Below are positions 12,931-24,819 of a DNA stretch of 64,000 bases, piece after piece (position 1 is the first letter of the stretch; each line of letters opens with the position of its first letter). The notes below the pieces were generated by a model. The model had not been told where the DNA came from. It saw only the letters and a program-made list of their open reading frames with translations, and made no database searches. The stretch covers positions 58,932,552 to 58,996,551 of the forward strand of contig NC_079137.1 of NCBI RefSeq assembly GCF_945859705.1, in the 5' to 3' direction. The position numbers and the translations under genes were made by a program. This DNA comes from Episyrphus balteatus (Eukaryota > Arthropoda > Insecta > Diptera > Syrphidae).

Positions 12931-13370
12931 AGTGTGCGGCGTATATTCTTCCAAAAAAGAAAAGCATCAGACTGCCTTCGAAGGGCATCCTTTTCACAAT
13001 TCAATTTTGAGTGTACGTTCGCAGGATGAATCATTGGTTCATGAGACAAAATTCATCCCAGCGTGCATTCTTCCAAAAAAAAAAAAAGAGAAGAAAAGAA
13101 AAGCAGATCGCCTTCGAAGGGCATCCTTTTCACAAAACGAATTTGATTGTGCGTTCGTAGGATGAATCATTTGTTCAAAAGACAAATTTCATTCCAGCGT
13201 ACATTCTTCCAGAAAAGCAGACTACCCACATAGGGTATCCTTTTCCCATTTTGAGTATGCGTTCGCAGGATGAATCATTTGTTCAACAGACAAAATTCAT
13301 CCTTGCGTACATTCTTACAAGAAACAAGGATGAATCTTTTGTTCAAGAGACAAAATGCATTCCAAAAATT
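12931..13370. repeat. Second minisatellite block of the LTR element
   Basis: Further, more diverged copies of the 9400-11530 unit: GGATGAATCATTTGTTCA, CTTCGAAGGGCATCCTTTT, TACATTCTTCCA. It is separated from the main array by 1.4 kb of unrelated sequence. Confidence 0.8.
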
Positions 13371-14347
13371 ATCATTTTACAGTAAATATTTACCAATGAA
13401 AAACACTTCTAACATACATACATATAAATATTAAATTTCAAAACACACTCATTTCAAAAACATACATACATTTGTAATATTCCTCCAAATAGGAAGCATA
13501 ATTAAATATTTTCTTCTTTATTTTCTTTTCTTTCCGAGCGACACATGAAAGATTGTTAATAATTCTCTTGATTCTGCCGAATCAAAGTGGGCAGGGACAT
13601 CTCTTATGCGTTCAAGCTTAAGAAAAATGATATAGTCCATCAATGGCAGCAAGTGATCCATTCACAAGCAGGCAGGTTTGTGTTACAACAGTAGCGGCAA
13701 AAGAAGAAACATTGATATCAGAGTGATGGCTCGATATCGGCCTGTTCTTCATCAAAACTATCAACAGAAATTCCTTTATCGGCAGCTCTTCAACAATTAT
13801 TTGTCATCATTCAACGGCATTCATCTGGGAATGTTGTAATGCTCCTAGGCTTCAATACCTCTTCAATTTTAAAAATACATCAGTATCTAAAAGTCCTAAT
13901 ACAGCCATCAATTAAAAAATTTTGCAAATAAACGGAACAAGTTTTCCACCCTCAAATTCAAATATTTTAATTCTTCATCAAGTTAAGCAGAGCAGACATT
14001 CTTAACAAGCCATCTGTTTCACAACAACAGCAGTAGAATGCGAATGCATAAACAGCTTTTACAACGTCTAATACAAATGGTGGGCCACTTCAAAATCCCC
14101 AAGAGATTCAACAGATCATTAGTCTGCAAAACAGTCAACTATAAGGTCTATACGAGCAAAGATTCCCTCAGTCAATTCACTACATATTACCCGAATCGAC
14201 TTGGTTTTTTCCATTGGCATTTACAACAGGGGGGCCAATGGTTTTCCCAATGTCCTTGAGCAAATGCTATTCGGAAGAAGCCCCCACCCAACGCATCGAA
14301 GATCAACAATCATCAAATATTAAACCGAAGGTTTAAAGTGGGCAGGA
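13371..14347 (+). other. Non-coding 3' interior of the LTR element
   Basis: No gene seen. AAAGTGGGCAGG occurs at about 13586 and again directly before the 3' LTR at about 14335. The second is the candidate polypurine tract; the first may be a duplicated or older tract. Confidence 0.55.
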
Positions 14348-14669
14348 TGTTAAATAATCCGCGCCTACTCGCAGGAGAAGCCTCTCAACACATACAACAT
14401 CTCAAAGGAACAGGCGATCAGCGAACAAGCTGTGTGTACCTTCTTTTTACTTAGCAACCAACAACATCATCCAACGATTGTGTGTGTGTTGCATCCTTCT
14501 TTTTCCTCCTCTCATTTTCCTCAGTCAAAAATGTCAGTCATAAAAAGACCTTTAAATTAAAAGGACGTGCTGCGCGCAGTCACAAACAAGACAATTCGTG
14601 TTTTATTTATTTATTTATTTCATATAGATACATTTTAATATTACAGTCCACTCTCTAGTTTATCGTTCA
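14348..14669 (+). repeat. 3' LTR
   Basis: Direct copy of 6435-6756 with no difference noticed over 322 bp. It is followed by TAAAT, the second half of the target-site duplication. Confidence 0.9.
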
Positions 14670-14947
14670 TAAATTAAAACACTTTTTTAACAATATTAAC
14701 GGCAACTACCTTAGAGTGGTTTTCTTGATTTCGCACTTTCTAGGGATAAACTAAGTCAATTTTAACGAGTATGAACAAAATTCAAAATATAACAAAGTTC
14801 AAAAAGCAATTCTCTTTTTTTTATTAAATATTTTTTTTTGTCGATCCTAACAATTAATTTTTTTTTTAAAGTTTTGCAGGATTTAAGTCTGAGTGCCGTC
14901 TTAGAAATGATCATCTAAAAGAATGTTGCAAACATAAATCCTAAATT

Positions 14948-16663
14948 TATTATATTAGCCCAGGGAAATTAGTAATTTAAATCGCATTTTTCGCGGGACA
15001 AAATTTTTTTCATGGAATGTGTTCGGGTGGTTGTCCTTATCATAAAAGTCAATTTGTTGGGAAAATTGGAGGTTGGGAACAGCCGCCATCTTGGAAAAGA
15101 GATTGGTAGCGTTTTTATTGAATAGCTCCATTGTTATTCATTTTAACAGAAAATGACAAAGGTAGGACTTATTAACAATAAAATTATCTAAACAATGATA
15201 TACAAAACAATTCCGTGAGTTGATTAAATAAAATTTTATAGTTGGTCAAAGTGCGGGTTTGTATCGCAAGGTTGGGACAAAATGACATTTTTTCATATAT
15301 CTGACGAACTTTTGATTTGTTTGGATAATTCTTCAAGAATGAATTATAGTACTTATAATTACCTATAAAATGAGCCCACAATCGTTATTGTCACCATCGT
15401 ATTGTAGAAGTAATCTAACTCCGAAACTCTCCATGTACTAGTCAAAAGTGAGAAAAAAGCTAGTTTTTTGCTAGTAGGCCGAGAAAATTTTGGGAGTAGA
15501 GGTATAACCAAAATATAAGTACGCAGTTTTGCTGCCATACTCGTGTTAATGTCGATTTCAAAGGTCTGACAACTCTAATTTTGGGCTTTATACGGTTTTT
15601 GGGGGGTTAAATAACGTAAGTTTTCCAGCTAACGTGAATGGGCTAAATTTATACTATTTGAAATTATAAATATAAAAGCTGATGCTCTATTATTTTTCCT
15701 AAATCTGGACACCTTAATCTCGGCTATGGGGTTAATAGAACTCACGATATAAGCTTTTTTAACTAACCATATCAGGCTTTTCAATTCAAATAAACAAACA
15801 AAAATCGAAACAAAAAAGCCTCTAAAACATAATCGTATAAACGGCTTATATCTTGAGTTCTATTGGTCACATCCTCAAGATTGGGGTGTCTAGATTTAGG
15901 AAAAATAATAGGGAATCAGCTTGTATATTTATAATTTCAAATAGTATAAATTTAGCCCATTCACGTTAACTGGAAAACTTACGTTATTTAACCCCCCAAA
16001 ACCCGTATAAAGCCCAAAATTAGAGTTGTCAGACCTTTGAAATCGACATTAACACGAGTATGGCAGCAAAACTGCGTACTTATATTTTGGTTATACCTCT
16101 ACTCCCAAAATTTTCTCGGCCTACTAGCAAAAAACTAGCTTTTTTCTCACTTTTGACTAGTACATGGAGAGTTTCGGAGTTAGATTACTTCTACAATACG
16201 ATGGTGACAATAACGATTGTGGGCTCATTTTATAGGTAATTATAAGTACTATAATTCATTCTTGAAGAATTATCCAAACAAATCAAAAGTTCGTCAGATA
16301 TATGAAAAAATGTCATTTTGTCCCAACCTTGCGATACAAACCCGCACTTTGACCAACTATAAAATTTTATTTAATCAACTCACGGAATTGTTTTGTATAT
16401 CATTGTTTAGATAATTTTATTGTTAATAAGTCCTACCTTTGTCATTTTCTGTTAAAATGAATAACAATGGAGCTATTCAATAAAAACGCTACCAATCTCT
16501 TTTCCAAGATGGCGGCTGTTCCCAACCTCCAATTTTCCCAACAAATTGACTTTTATGATAAGGACAACCACCCGAACACATTTCATGAAAAAAATTTTGT
16601 CCCGCGAAAAATGCGATTTCATGCCCATATTTTGACTAATTGCCCTGAGCTATATGTATAATA
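14948..16663. mobile_element. Foldback element, about 0.8 kb inverted arms, 92 bp loop
   Basis: The left arm (about 14980-15750) and right arm (about 15842-16619) are near-perfect reverse complements. For example, TCCAAGATGGCGGCTGTTCC near 16504 answers its complement near 15080. Weaker symmetry with small indels extends to 14948 and 16663. The loop is about 15751-15841. The two 65-residue open frames at 15184-15381 (minus) and 16217-16414 (plus) are mirror copies produced by the arms, not genes. No transposase frame is present, so this is a foldback or MITE-like repeat. Confidence 0.88.
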
Positions 16664-18600
16664 AAAAACTCAACATTTCTTTCGATGGATTTTAAAAGAA
16701 AATACCTACTATACAAATCGGTTCATCGTAAATTACTTTAGTTGGTTTGATTGATTGATTTTTTTAAAAATAAATTTTGTTTGCATAAGAGAGTAAAAAT
16801 TCAAAAATTTCTAACATCAGCGACAGTTTCTCTTGAACAGGTTACTATTTATGTATTTTATTAACGTTTCGACATTTTTCGTCTATTAAAATGGATGAAT
16901 ATTCGAATAAATCTTTTGCACATGTTTTATTATTCGATAAGAATATTTTGAATATTTTAAAAGTTAAAATATTAAAAATCAAACCATCAAACACTTTTAC
17001 AATAAATAAGCAGAAAAGCACTTTCTGAAATACGAATCTGGTAATATTATTATTATAACTTCAAAGAAGACTTCAATTTTGCTCTTTACTCAACTTGCCA
17101 AACTAACTTAAATTAACATTCAAAAATATTTTTTATTCTAATGTTCGCACTCGTACTGGTACTTGGAGTTAGATTAGCACTAATAACTTTTCTAAACAAA
17201 ATACAACTCTGTGTATGCCTTTTTAAAATATCTAACCAAACCTTTATCAAGTAACTGTTGTAAGCTGACTCTGCTTTGTTCTCTGTTTCCATACTAACTG
17301 AAGCCAATGGTCAATCTAATTAACAGATGTTTTCTAGAGCTTTAAATAAAAAAAGAAAAAAACCTCTAATTTATTCTTTCTACAGGTATAACGACTGTTC
17401 TAGACACACTTTTATCTTCGAAAAAAAAAAAAAAAAAAAATAAAAAAAACAAGTTGATAGAACATTAATTTATATAGGTTCTTCGATCCTTCAGAGAAAT
17501 AAAAAAAAATACTAACTCCACAAAGTCAACGAACGAAGATGTTTTAGCCTAAAAATGCAATAAACCTTTACACCTAACAACGAAATTATATTCGGGACCC
17601 AAAATGTGAATAATAAAAAAAAAAAAGAAAACACAAATTTCCATAACACTATCGAAAAGATCAGAAACTTTATATGCTTTGAACTGAATTAGATGCGTTC
17701 GGATGTTACTACTATAAGGACAGTGTCGGTGATATGCTAAGCTCATGAGAACGTTGAATGTTCTAAAGGTTTTTATAACATTAGCCTATATAGAAAAAAA
17801 AACTTGTTCTTTCTCTTTTGCATCTTAAATGCTTTTGGACCAGCATCTAGTTTTTGGGGACCCACCTTTGATATGATCTTAAAAAAAAAACTAGTGTTTT
17901 TTGGTTCATTTAAATCCATCAAAAGGTTGTTGACACTCTCATCTCTCGTAGTTCTTGTGATTATATTAAAAATGCGGTTTAAATGAATAGAAAAAGGGGA
18001 AATGAAAGCTGTTGATACCGTTGGATATAATAAATGTTCTTATTTATGGATTATCACTAAAAGCACATTAAATTTAAAATTATATTCAAAGGGTAAAATA
18101 TTTAACAGACATATAAAAATGTATATCAGGGTAATAATCTGGTTCAATGGAATCAAAATATGCTAGTCAGTGATCATTTTGTATTCATAGAAATTTTTTC
18201 TTGAGAATTTTTTTGTTATATTTTACTAACGCATAATATGATTCATTCAGATTCTTGAATTTCACCGTTTTTTTTTGCAAATAAATAAAAATATGCAAAC
18301 ACGTTTAGATTGACAACTTTTTTTTTTGATATGTTGAACTAAATACATCAGTCAAGCTTCAATAAAAAATCAAGTTTAGCTTAAACGAAAGAGCTGAGCA
18401 GCGAACTTTTTTTCAGTTTTTTTTTTTTAATATTAATTAATTTTTGGAAATAGACAAATTTGTCAGCAATCTGATAATTTTACCTAAAAAGTTTTTCAAA
18501 AGTTTTGAAAATGGGTGACCTAAATAGAATTCGATATTCGATTAAACGCGCTGAAAATATTCTTAGTACAAAAACTCAAAACAAACGCCTTAATTTTTTT
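16664..18600. other. Intergenic, no gene seen
   Basis: AT-rich sequence with homopolymer runs (poly-A near 17420-17445). Several 60-65 residue open frames exist on both strands. None has a signal peptide plus splice context, a motif or a repeat structure that would support a gene. Confidence 0.5.
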
Positions 18601-18663
18601 AAATGTTGACATTTTATTTTTGTGGTATTGTTTGCATGTGTAAAGTAAAAATAATGTTTCACT

Positions 18664-19633
18664 TTAAATATTTTGTTCTGCATTTTTATCTGACTTGGCT
18701 GTATGCTTATTTTGGGAGTACCAATATTGTTGCTGTGCTATTGGACTTATTGTTGACGAAATTCCCAGAACTCCAGGTGATCCTGGTGATCCGGGAGGAC
18801 CTTGTGGTCCTGGACGGCCAGGTCTTCCAGTTGGTCCCATTGGCCCAGGTGGTCCAGGTGGACCAGGTGGTCCCGGCGGTCCAGGTTGGCGATCATAGCT
18901 TACTTGTGATGGTACAGGGTTTGAACTTGTTGATGCAAAATTACCTTGAAGTCCAAAATCAATATTTGAAAAACTTGGAAAATTTGGGAAACTCGGAAAA
19001 TTTGTTGGATTCCAAATTCTTGCAAAATTCATTGATGGATCTGGCATCACTGAGGGTGAAGACACTATCGCAAAAGTTGGTGGTTGACAACCACAACACT
19101 GTTGCATTGGATTGCCTTGAGGAGTCCAAGGTTGTGGCAAAAATGGATATGGTATTACAAGTGGAGCAATATTATTTGGCATTTGATTTGATGGAAATGT
19201 TGGATAACCACTTCCTTGATTGATACCACCATCGGGAATATATTTGTTGAGACGATTACTTTTATTGTTTTTGATAATACTGCTGATTGTTGAGAATCTA
19301 TCTAAATATGGTCTTGGACTTGAAAATGATACTGAAGTATCATCAAATTGATCATCAGAATCTTCATCCGATTTGGCATCGTCATCATCAGAATCCTCAC
19401 GATTTTGTGGTTGTTCATCTTCAGAAAATTGAGAAAGTACCATGACTTTGTCAGGATTGTCATTGAAACTACGAACTTCTTCAAGTTGCTGCTTCCTCCA
19501 TGATGGTGTAATTTTAGCACCAGTAGCTAGAGCTACATAAAGGATAACTAAAAAAAAAAAAACTAAATTTTAGAATTGATTTACTTAGTTAGATATTTAA
19601 TATTAACTTACCAATTGCCAAATGCATTCGCAT
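18664..19633 (-). CDS. Secreted acidic protein with C-terminal collagen-like rod
   Basis: Model: exon 1 19612-19633, intron 19548-19611 (GTAAGT..TAG, 64 bp), exon 2 18664-19547; 301 residues. The split N-terminus reads as a signal peptide (MRMHLAIVILYVALATGA). Next come a basic stretch and a very acidic Ser/Asp region at about 47-85 (DSDDDDAKSDEDSDDQFDD). A Pro/Asn/Phe-rich middle with a CCGC cluster follows, then 13 uninterrupted Gly-X-Y triplets at 230-268 and a 33-residue tail. The rod lies near the C-terminus, unlike the threonine subfamily, and there is no Thr-rich tail. Likely role, inferred: a structural component of a secreted matrix, perhaps cation-binding through the acidic region. 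TATA box at 19675-19682. A polyadenylation signal (AATAAA, complement) lies at 18613-18618. Confidence 0.85.
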
Positions 19634-19643
19634 GTTGAAAACT

Positions 19644-19682
19644 TTCTGAATGATATTTGAAGATTTCACATCACTTATATAA
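19644..19682 (-). promoter_or_regulatory. Core promoter of the 18.7 kb gene
   Basis: On the minus strand TATATAAG (19675-19682) is followed about 31 bp downstream by ATTCAGAA (19644-19651), an initiator-like match. The start codon is 11 bp further on. Spacing and sequence match the promoters of the CxC subfamily genes. Confidence 0.7.
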
Positions 19683-19689
19683 GAAAGTT

Positions 19690-22600
19690 GAAGTAAATTC
19701 TATTATTTAGATAAAAGGAAGTTAAAGATATAAAATTCAAAATTCTTAGAATTCTCCAAAAAAGTTACAATGTACGATGTGATTAATTGGGGTAGCTCTT
19801 CGGTTGGTGTTTAATGTTTTATTTTGTTCTATAGTGATCTGGCTAAGTCAATTCACATGTCGAACATATTTAGCGCCTCCGGTATGGTTAATTAAGATTT
19901 AATTTGATAAGGAAGTCACAAATGATGAAGTTTGTGGTTTAGTCATAAAAAAAACTGCAAATAGATTAAAGAAACAAATCTAAGCTGTTGAACGTTTCTT
20001 TTATCGCCCTCATCAAAGACTTTACGAAGATGAAAGTTGAACCAAATCTTGATGAATCATTCAATTTTATTATTTTTTGTTTTCGTGATTAATTGGGTGG
20101 TACAAATTTCTATTTTACAAATTTGACCAAAAAAAGTAAGGTGTGCTATAAATTTGTATTAATTGTATTAATCTTAGAAACTCTGCTAAGTTGTTAAAAA
20201 ATCCTCGAAAGACCATTAAATCTTTGTGACATGTTAGAACAAAGATTCCTGACAACAAAGTCGATTTAAGTGTGAATGTAAAAGTTTTAGGAAAGTTTAA
20301 TTTGGATTGATAAAAAAATATACAATATTTTACGACCAGTTGAAAAAAAAAAATTATATTTAAAATGCTAAAGATGCTAGCTTACTTACTTGCTAGCAAA
20401 TGTATAAAAACAACGACAATTTTTTTTTTAATAAAAGTGGGGACTGCAAATTGGTGTAAGTTTTTGATTTTAACTTTTTACAACATTCATTCACATTCTG
20501 TCAGTAATAAAAACTCAAAAATACATGTTTGTGTATAAAATTTTTTTGAGAAAGTCAATAGCAAGCACCTAACATTAAATTTGTGCTAATAAAGATGAGT
20601 AGTTCCTGAGATATAGCGGTTTAAAAATCTCAAAAATTAATTTTTTAGGACAATAAATCAAAAAACGACTGCTACGATTTTGTTGAAAATATTTAAGAGT
20701 GATTTCTTAAATATTGTCAACCTCAGTATTGTCTATGATAAAAAAGTTGTTTTTTTTTGAAAACCATTATTAGCGGTATTCGGAAAGGATGCACTCCTTT
20801 CCGCTTTTTTTGTTCTGAATTATTCCCAAACGACTGATTTCAACATTTTTTTTTTTACACAAAGCCATTATGTACTTTTTCATTTAAATACAATTTAGGA
20901 TTTTTTTAAAAAAAGTATACCTACAGTATTTTTTTTTTTTTTAATTTCGGAAATGGGACATTGAATTTTTTTTTAAATTTAGATTTTAGGTTTAGATTAA
21001 TAAAACTGATGAATATTATTTAAAAAAATTCAAAAAATTATTTAAAAAATTTATTGTTTTAGAAACAAGTCTAACGATTTCGCAACCGAAAAGCAAAATC
21101 TTGAGAATAAGTGTTTTTGCAAGTACTATTCTCGTATTTAAAGGCGTGTTATTTTTTTGGCTTGCTTAAAAATAAACTAAGCAACTTACACTAAGAGTTT
21201 ATTTGGCAAACATGACCACTCTATTGACTCTTCACATCAAAAACATCTAAAAATTCTTAGTAATGAAATTTTCAAAAGTGTGTTTTTTTTTTTAATTACG
21301 TTTCTCAACCTAACTTTTCCTAATCATTGTTTCGAATCCTTTATGGTCTTAAGTTATAGGGGATGGTTAAAATATGCGAAACTTTTGATGTGAATAATTT
21401 TTTTTACATTATCTACTTAAAAAATATTGAGAAAAATCTGATTTCTTTGATTTAAAAAAAAAAAATAAATTACATAACTTTTAATCAAAATTTTTTTAAG
21501 TTTTCAAAATTTCAATAGTAGATTTTTTTTGTTGAAATTTTACAACTGTAAAACTACTGCCAAAAACGGAAATAAAAAAAAACTCAGCACCTACTCATTT
21601 TTGATTTTATTCGCAAAACAATAATAAAAATAACAAAAGTAAGTATTTGTTTTTATTGTTTTTTCGAATAAAATAAAAAAATGAGTACTACAAAACACGC
21701 CTTATGTGAAAATAGAATGTATTAAAAATTTAGATACCTTATTGCTGGCATTATATTTCCATTGCATTTATCATTGATTGCTAAAATTTTTCAAAAATCA
21801 AAAATTAGTTCAACAAATATTTTCAACCAATAATAATCAAAATTAAAAACAAAAATGATTTTTTGCATTTTTCTCAATATTTTTGAGAGTTTAAAAGAAA
21901 ATTATCTGGGTAAATAAAAGTTGTAGAGCTTTTGATTATCTACAATAATTGTTACTTTAATTTTTTTCTCGATTAAAGATCTTATGTATATAAACATCGT
22001 AGAAAACCCGTTTTTACACCCTAACCCACTTCCAGTCATCTGTTGCGATCCAATCTTTTCATTCCTATAAACCTACTAATACATTGGACTCTTATAAGTA
22101 ATCCAGATTATAAGAAATTCCTGCTTTGAATTTCTATAGATCCATTTATGGACGATTCGAATTGTAGCATCCCACCAAAATTTTAGCTTCATGAATAAAA
22201 TTCAAATCATTAAAAGAAATTTACATAACATTCTAGGTTCCTATAGAGTTTTCATACAAGTTCCTCTTGTAGCGACCCTAATTAGAAAAATAGAACCCAA
22301 TAAGAATTATTGTAATATGAATTTCAACCGGTTATAAGAAGAATCTCAGTTTTACATTCGTTCAACCTACACACTAAACCGTTTTATTATATTTTATAAG
22401 GCTTTAAATTGTCTAGACTTGGATTTTTTTTTTCAATGATCTGATAGTCTTATTCATTCATAGATGATTAAAACTAGTTTGAAAATTGTCTACAAAATAA
22501 TGCATAATTTTCGTTTCTGATTCAAATTTGTAAAATTAACAACTTGTTTTACAATATAAATTTGTCTTTGATGTAAGCTTATTTGAACTTTATTTCCAGT

Positions 22601-22815
22601 TAAAAATAAAAAGTACCTACTGAGAAGCAACACCAAAATCTATGCATTTCAAAATAAGTTTTTGTCAGTTTCGACAACTCATTGAGTGATTATAAATATT
22701 CAAAATCTGTCCATTATTGTCCATTATGCTATTAAAAAAAAAGACTTTTTTTCGCTGTCAAACTGTTTTCAATCTCTTTAATAAATAAAATTCAGAAAAT
22801 TTTATATGCATTAAT
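19690..22815. other. Intergenic, no gene seen
   Basis: 3.1 kb of AT-rich sequence. Contains an inverted repeat at about 21594-21687 (ATTTTATTCGCAAAACAATA answered by TATTGTTTTTTCGAATAAAA) and a GGTATGGTTAA word near 19882 that weakly resembles the upstream motif of the threonine subfamily. No coding frame could be supported. Confidence 0.5.
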
Positions 22816-22864
22816 TAATTTTTTATTATCATTTTAATCAAAACAATGCACCAATTTTTTTTTT

Positions 22865-23448
22865 TTATCCTGCTGATGCAGATGCTAAGGTTGTTGTTGT
22901 TGCTGCAGTGGTTGTTGTTGTAGTTGTTGTTGTTGTAGTAGTTGCTGGTGTTCCTCTTGGTCCATCTGCTCCCGGAGCTCCATCTGCTCCTTGTGGACCC
23001 ATATCTCCTGGAGGTCCCTGGAATCCCATTGGACCACGAGGTCCTCGAGCCCCTTGTACTCCTTGAGGTCCAGTTGCGCCTTGAGGTCCGTCTTTACCCT
23101 GCGCACCTTGAGGTCCAGCTGGTCCGGCAGGTCCTTGATCACCAGTTGGTCCTTTCATACCTTGACTACCAGGTGGTCCATCAGGTCCTGGCGGACCAGG
23201 TGGACCCGGAGGGCTCATTTGATATCTAATATTTTTTGATTGAATACTTAAAACATCTCCTTCTTCTTCCCCAGTTTCTTCATTTTCAATCAAATCCACG
23301 TCAGCGACAACGAGACCCAATAAGATTGCTGTTTAAGAAAAAAAAAAGTTGAAGTAAAAAAAAAAAATCTATGAAACCAAGAAAATTCGTAATTTTTATG
23401 AAAAGATTTAAAATTCTTACCAAAAATAACAAATGTGTACTTTCTCAT
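22865..23448 (-). CDS. Short secreted collagen-like protein with small Thr tail
   Basis: Model: exon 1 23421-23448, intron 23329-23420 (GTAAGA..CAG, 92 bp), exon 2 22865-23328; 163 residues. The signal peptide MRKYTFVIFAILLGLVVA is split after the first base of codon 10. An acidic segment (IENEETGEEEGD) precedes 29 perfect Gly-X-Y triplets at 51-137. The rod starts GPPGPPGPDGPP and includes charged triplets GMK, GDQ, GKD and GAR. The end is a short Thr run at about 138-155 plus LASASAG. It is the smallest member of the threonine subfamily and lacks the LIDVDVG-type terminus of its neighbours. Function inferred: a trimeric rod of a secreted material. TATA at 23490-23496; polyadenylation signal (complement) 22822-22827. 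The first methionine is preferred because it alone gives a complete signal peptide. Confidence 0.88.
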
Positions 23449-23489
23449 GGCTATACACTATCTAACTTGAAATGAAGATGGGTTTTTTA

Positions 23490-23496
23490 TTTTATA
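23490..23496 (-). promoter_or_regulatory. TATA box of the 22.9 kb gene
   Basis: TATAAAA on the minus strand, 42-48 bp upstream of the start codon. An initiator-like TCATTTCAAG lies about 30 bp downstream of it. Confidence 0.65.
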
Positions 23497-23592
23497 ACGA
23501 ATCTTATGGGAAATGCAAGGAAAAAAGACTTTTTCCATTGGGATGCATCTATTCTTTTCCATTCTTTTCTTTGAGAAAATTTCCAATCAAAA

Positions 23593-23627
23593 TTGGGCGT
23601 CACCTCGATCTAAGGTGTGGTTAGAAT
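23593..23627 (-). promoter_or_regulatory. Shared upstream block (GGGCGT + GGTGTGGTTA)
   Basis: Plus-strand text TTGGGCGTCACCTC then AAGGTGTGGTTAGAA, about 150-180 bp upstream of the start codon. The same pair recurs upstream of the 29.4 and 31.9 kb genes, and the second half upstream of the 24.8 kb gene. TGTGGTT (AACCACA) is the core recognised by Runt/RUNX factors, from established knowledge. Function here is inferred from recurrence. Confidence 0.6.
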
Positions 23628-23629
23628 TT

Positions 23630-24755
23630 TTTTCCCCAACAGGTATATTTTTTTGCTTTTTGATTCCAATTCTGATTTTCCAATAAAAATTTTGGTTGAT
23701 TGAAAAAAATATATACATATACACAGTTTTGGTGGATTTAATAAATGCAGAAGAAAATTGTATCAAAAATTTTCTTGAAAAAAATTCGAGTACCTAATAC
23801 AAAAGAATGACAAATAAGAATGGCTTCAAGGCATATTAAAAATATTGAAGTACGAGGACGAGTTTGTCCGAAAAATTTCCTAAAATTCGAACTCGAATTT
23901 AATAAATTGAAAACCTAAAAGTCAATTTGTCAAGTTGTAAAAAAAATTCTGTCGAGGTCAAAGTTTTCGAAAGCGAAATTTTCCATAAAAAATGTTTGCT
24001 TTAAAATTTATTTTCTGAAGTTTTTTCTTGAATTTTTTGATTTGTACTTTTATAATTTTTAATTTGCTACAAAGCACGATGGTATTTTTTCGTTAACATG
24101 TTCGCTGTTGACTTTGGAGACTTCATAATTTTTCGTTTCGCTTCAGCAGCGTACTAGGCTTAAAGCGTTGAGACTTTGAAGATTATGATAGCCGTGTAAC
24201 AGAATCCTCTGTCGATTGAACCAAAACATTCAAAGGATATACCCTGAAATGTCATTGTGTAACTACTTTTAAATTATGTCAGGGCTCAAAACGGATTAAT
24301 TGAATATAGGTTTGAGACCCCACATCCCTATAGATTTATATTGACTCAGATTCAGAGTTGACTCCCAAAAAGGTACATAATGAAAGTGTTTAGATTAGCT
24401 TTGATTAAACCTAACTAACTTTTTCTGTCCTTTTAATTTGTCGAGGAAGCCGAGTATACAAATATGTAGTTTTGTTTTAAGAATATAGGAATGTACTCTC
24501 TTTTATACCATCTTTGAAAAAAGAGATTCTATACAGATTTTGGTGAAACTAAGGTCATTGTGTCTCAAAAAATGTTGTCAATACCTACCTGAAATATATT
24601 TTTGTAACCGATTGTTCGATTGTTCTAATCATTTCATATTCGATCCAATAATTCGATTATTATTATAATTAGAATTTCAACACATAAGTGTAATGAAATA
24701 AAAAAAACAGACAACACATTTTGTATGTACCTTATGTATAATAAAAATATTATGT
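23630..24755. other. Intergenic, no gene seen
   Basis: AT-rich sequence between two minus-strand collagen-like genes. It holds no supportable coding frame. The next gene's probable polyadenylation signal (complement of AATAAA) lies at 24761-24766. Confidence 0.5.
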
Positions 24756-24819
24756 ATTTCTTTATTTTCAAATCAGTTTACATTTCTCTTTTAATTTTAT
24801 GAAAATATTAGATTACAGC

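Larger units (their letters stand above)
6430..14674 (+). mobile_element. LTR-flanked non-autonomous retroelement (LARD-like), 8.2 kb
   Basis: The element proper is 6435-14669. Two 322 bp direct repeats that begin TG and end CA bound it, with no difference seen between them. The 5 bp TAAAT at 6430-6434 recurs at 14670-14674 as a target-site duplication. After the left LTR the sequence CGGTCCTTCGA resembles a primer-binding site; from memory it fits the 3' end of tRNA-Tyr at about ten bases. Before the right LTR there is a purine-rich run, AAAGTGGGCAGGA. TGTT ends, a GTGGGCAGGA-like tract and a 5 bp duplication are compatible with BEL/Pao or Gypsy types. The interior has no gag or pol reading frame, only non-coding sequence and minisatellites, so it would need enzymes in trans. 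Matching LTRs imply a recent insertion. Orientation is taken from the primer-site and purine-tract order. Confidence 0.82.

Noticed and set aside
15184..16414. Two identical 65-residue proteins on opposite strands
   Set aside because: They are mirror images produced by the arms of the foldback element.
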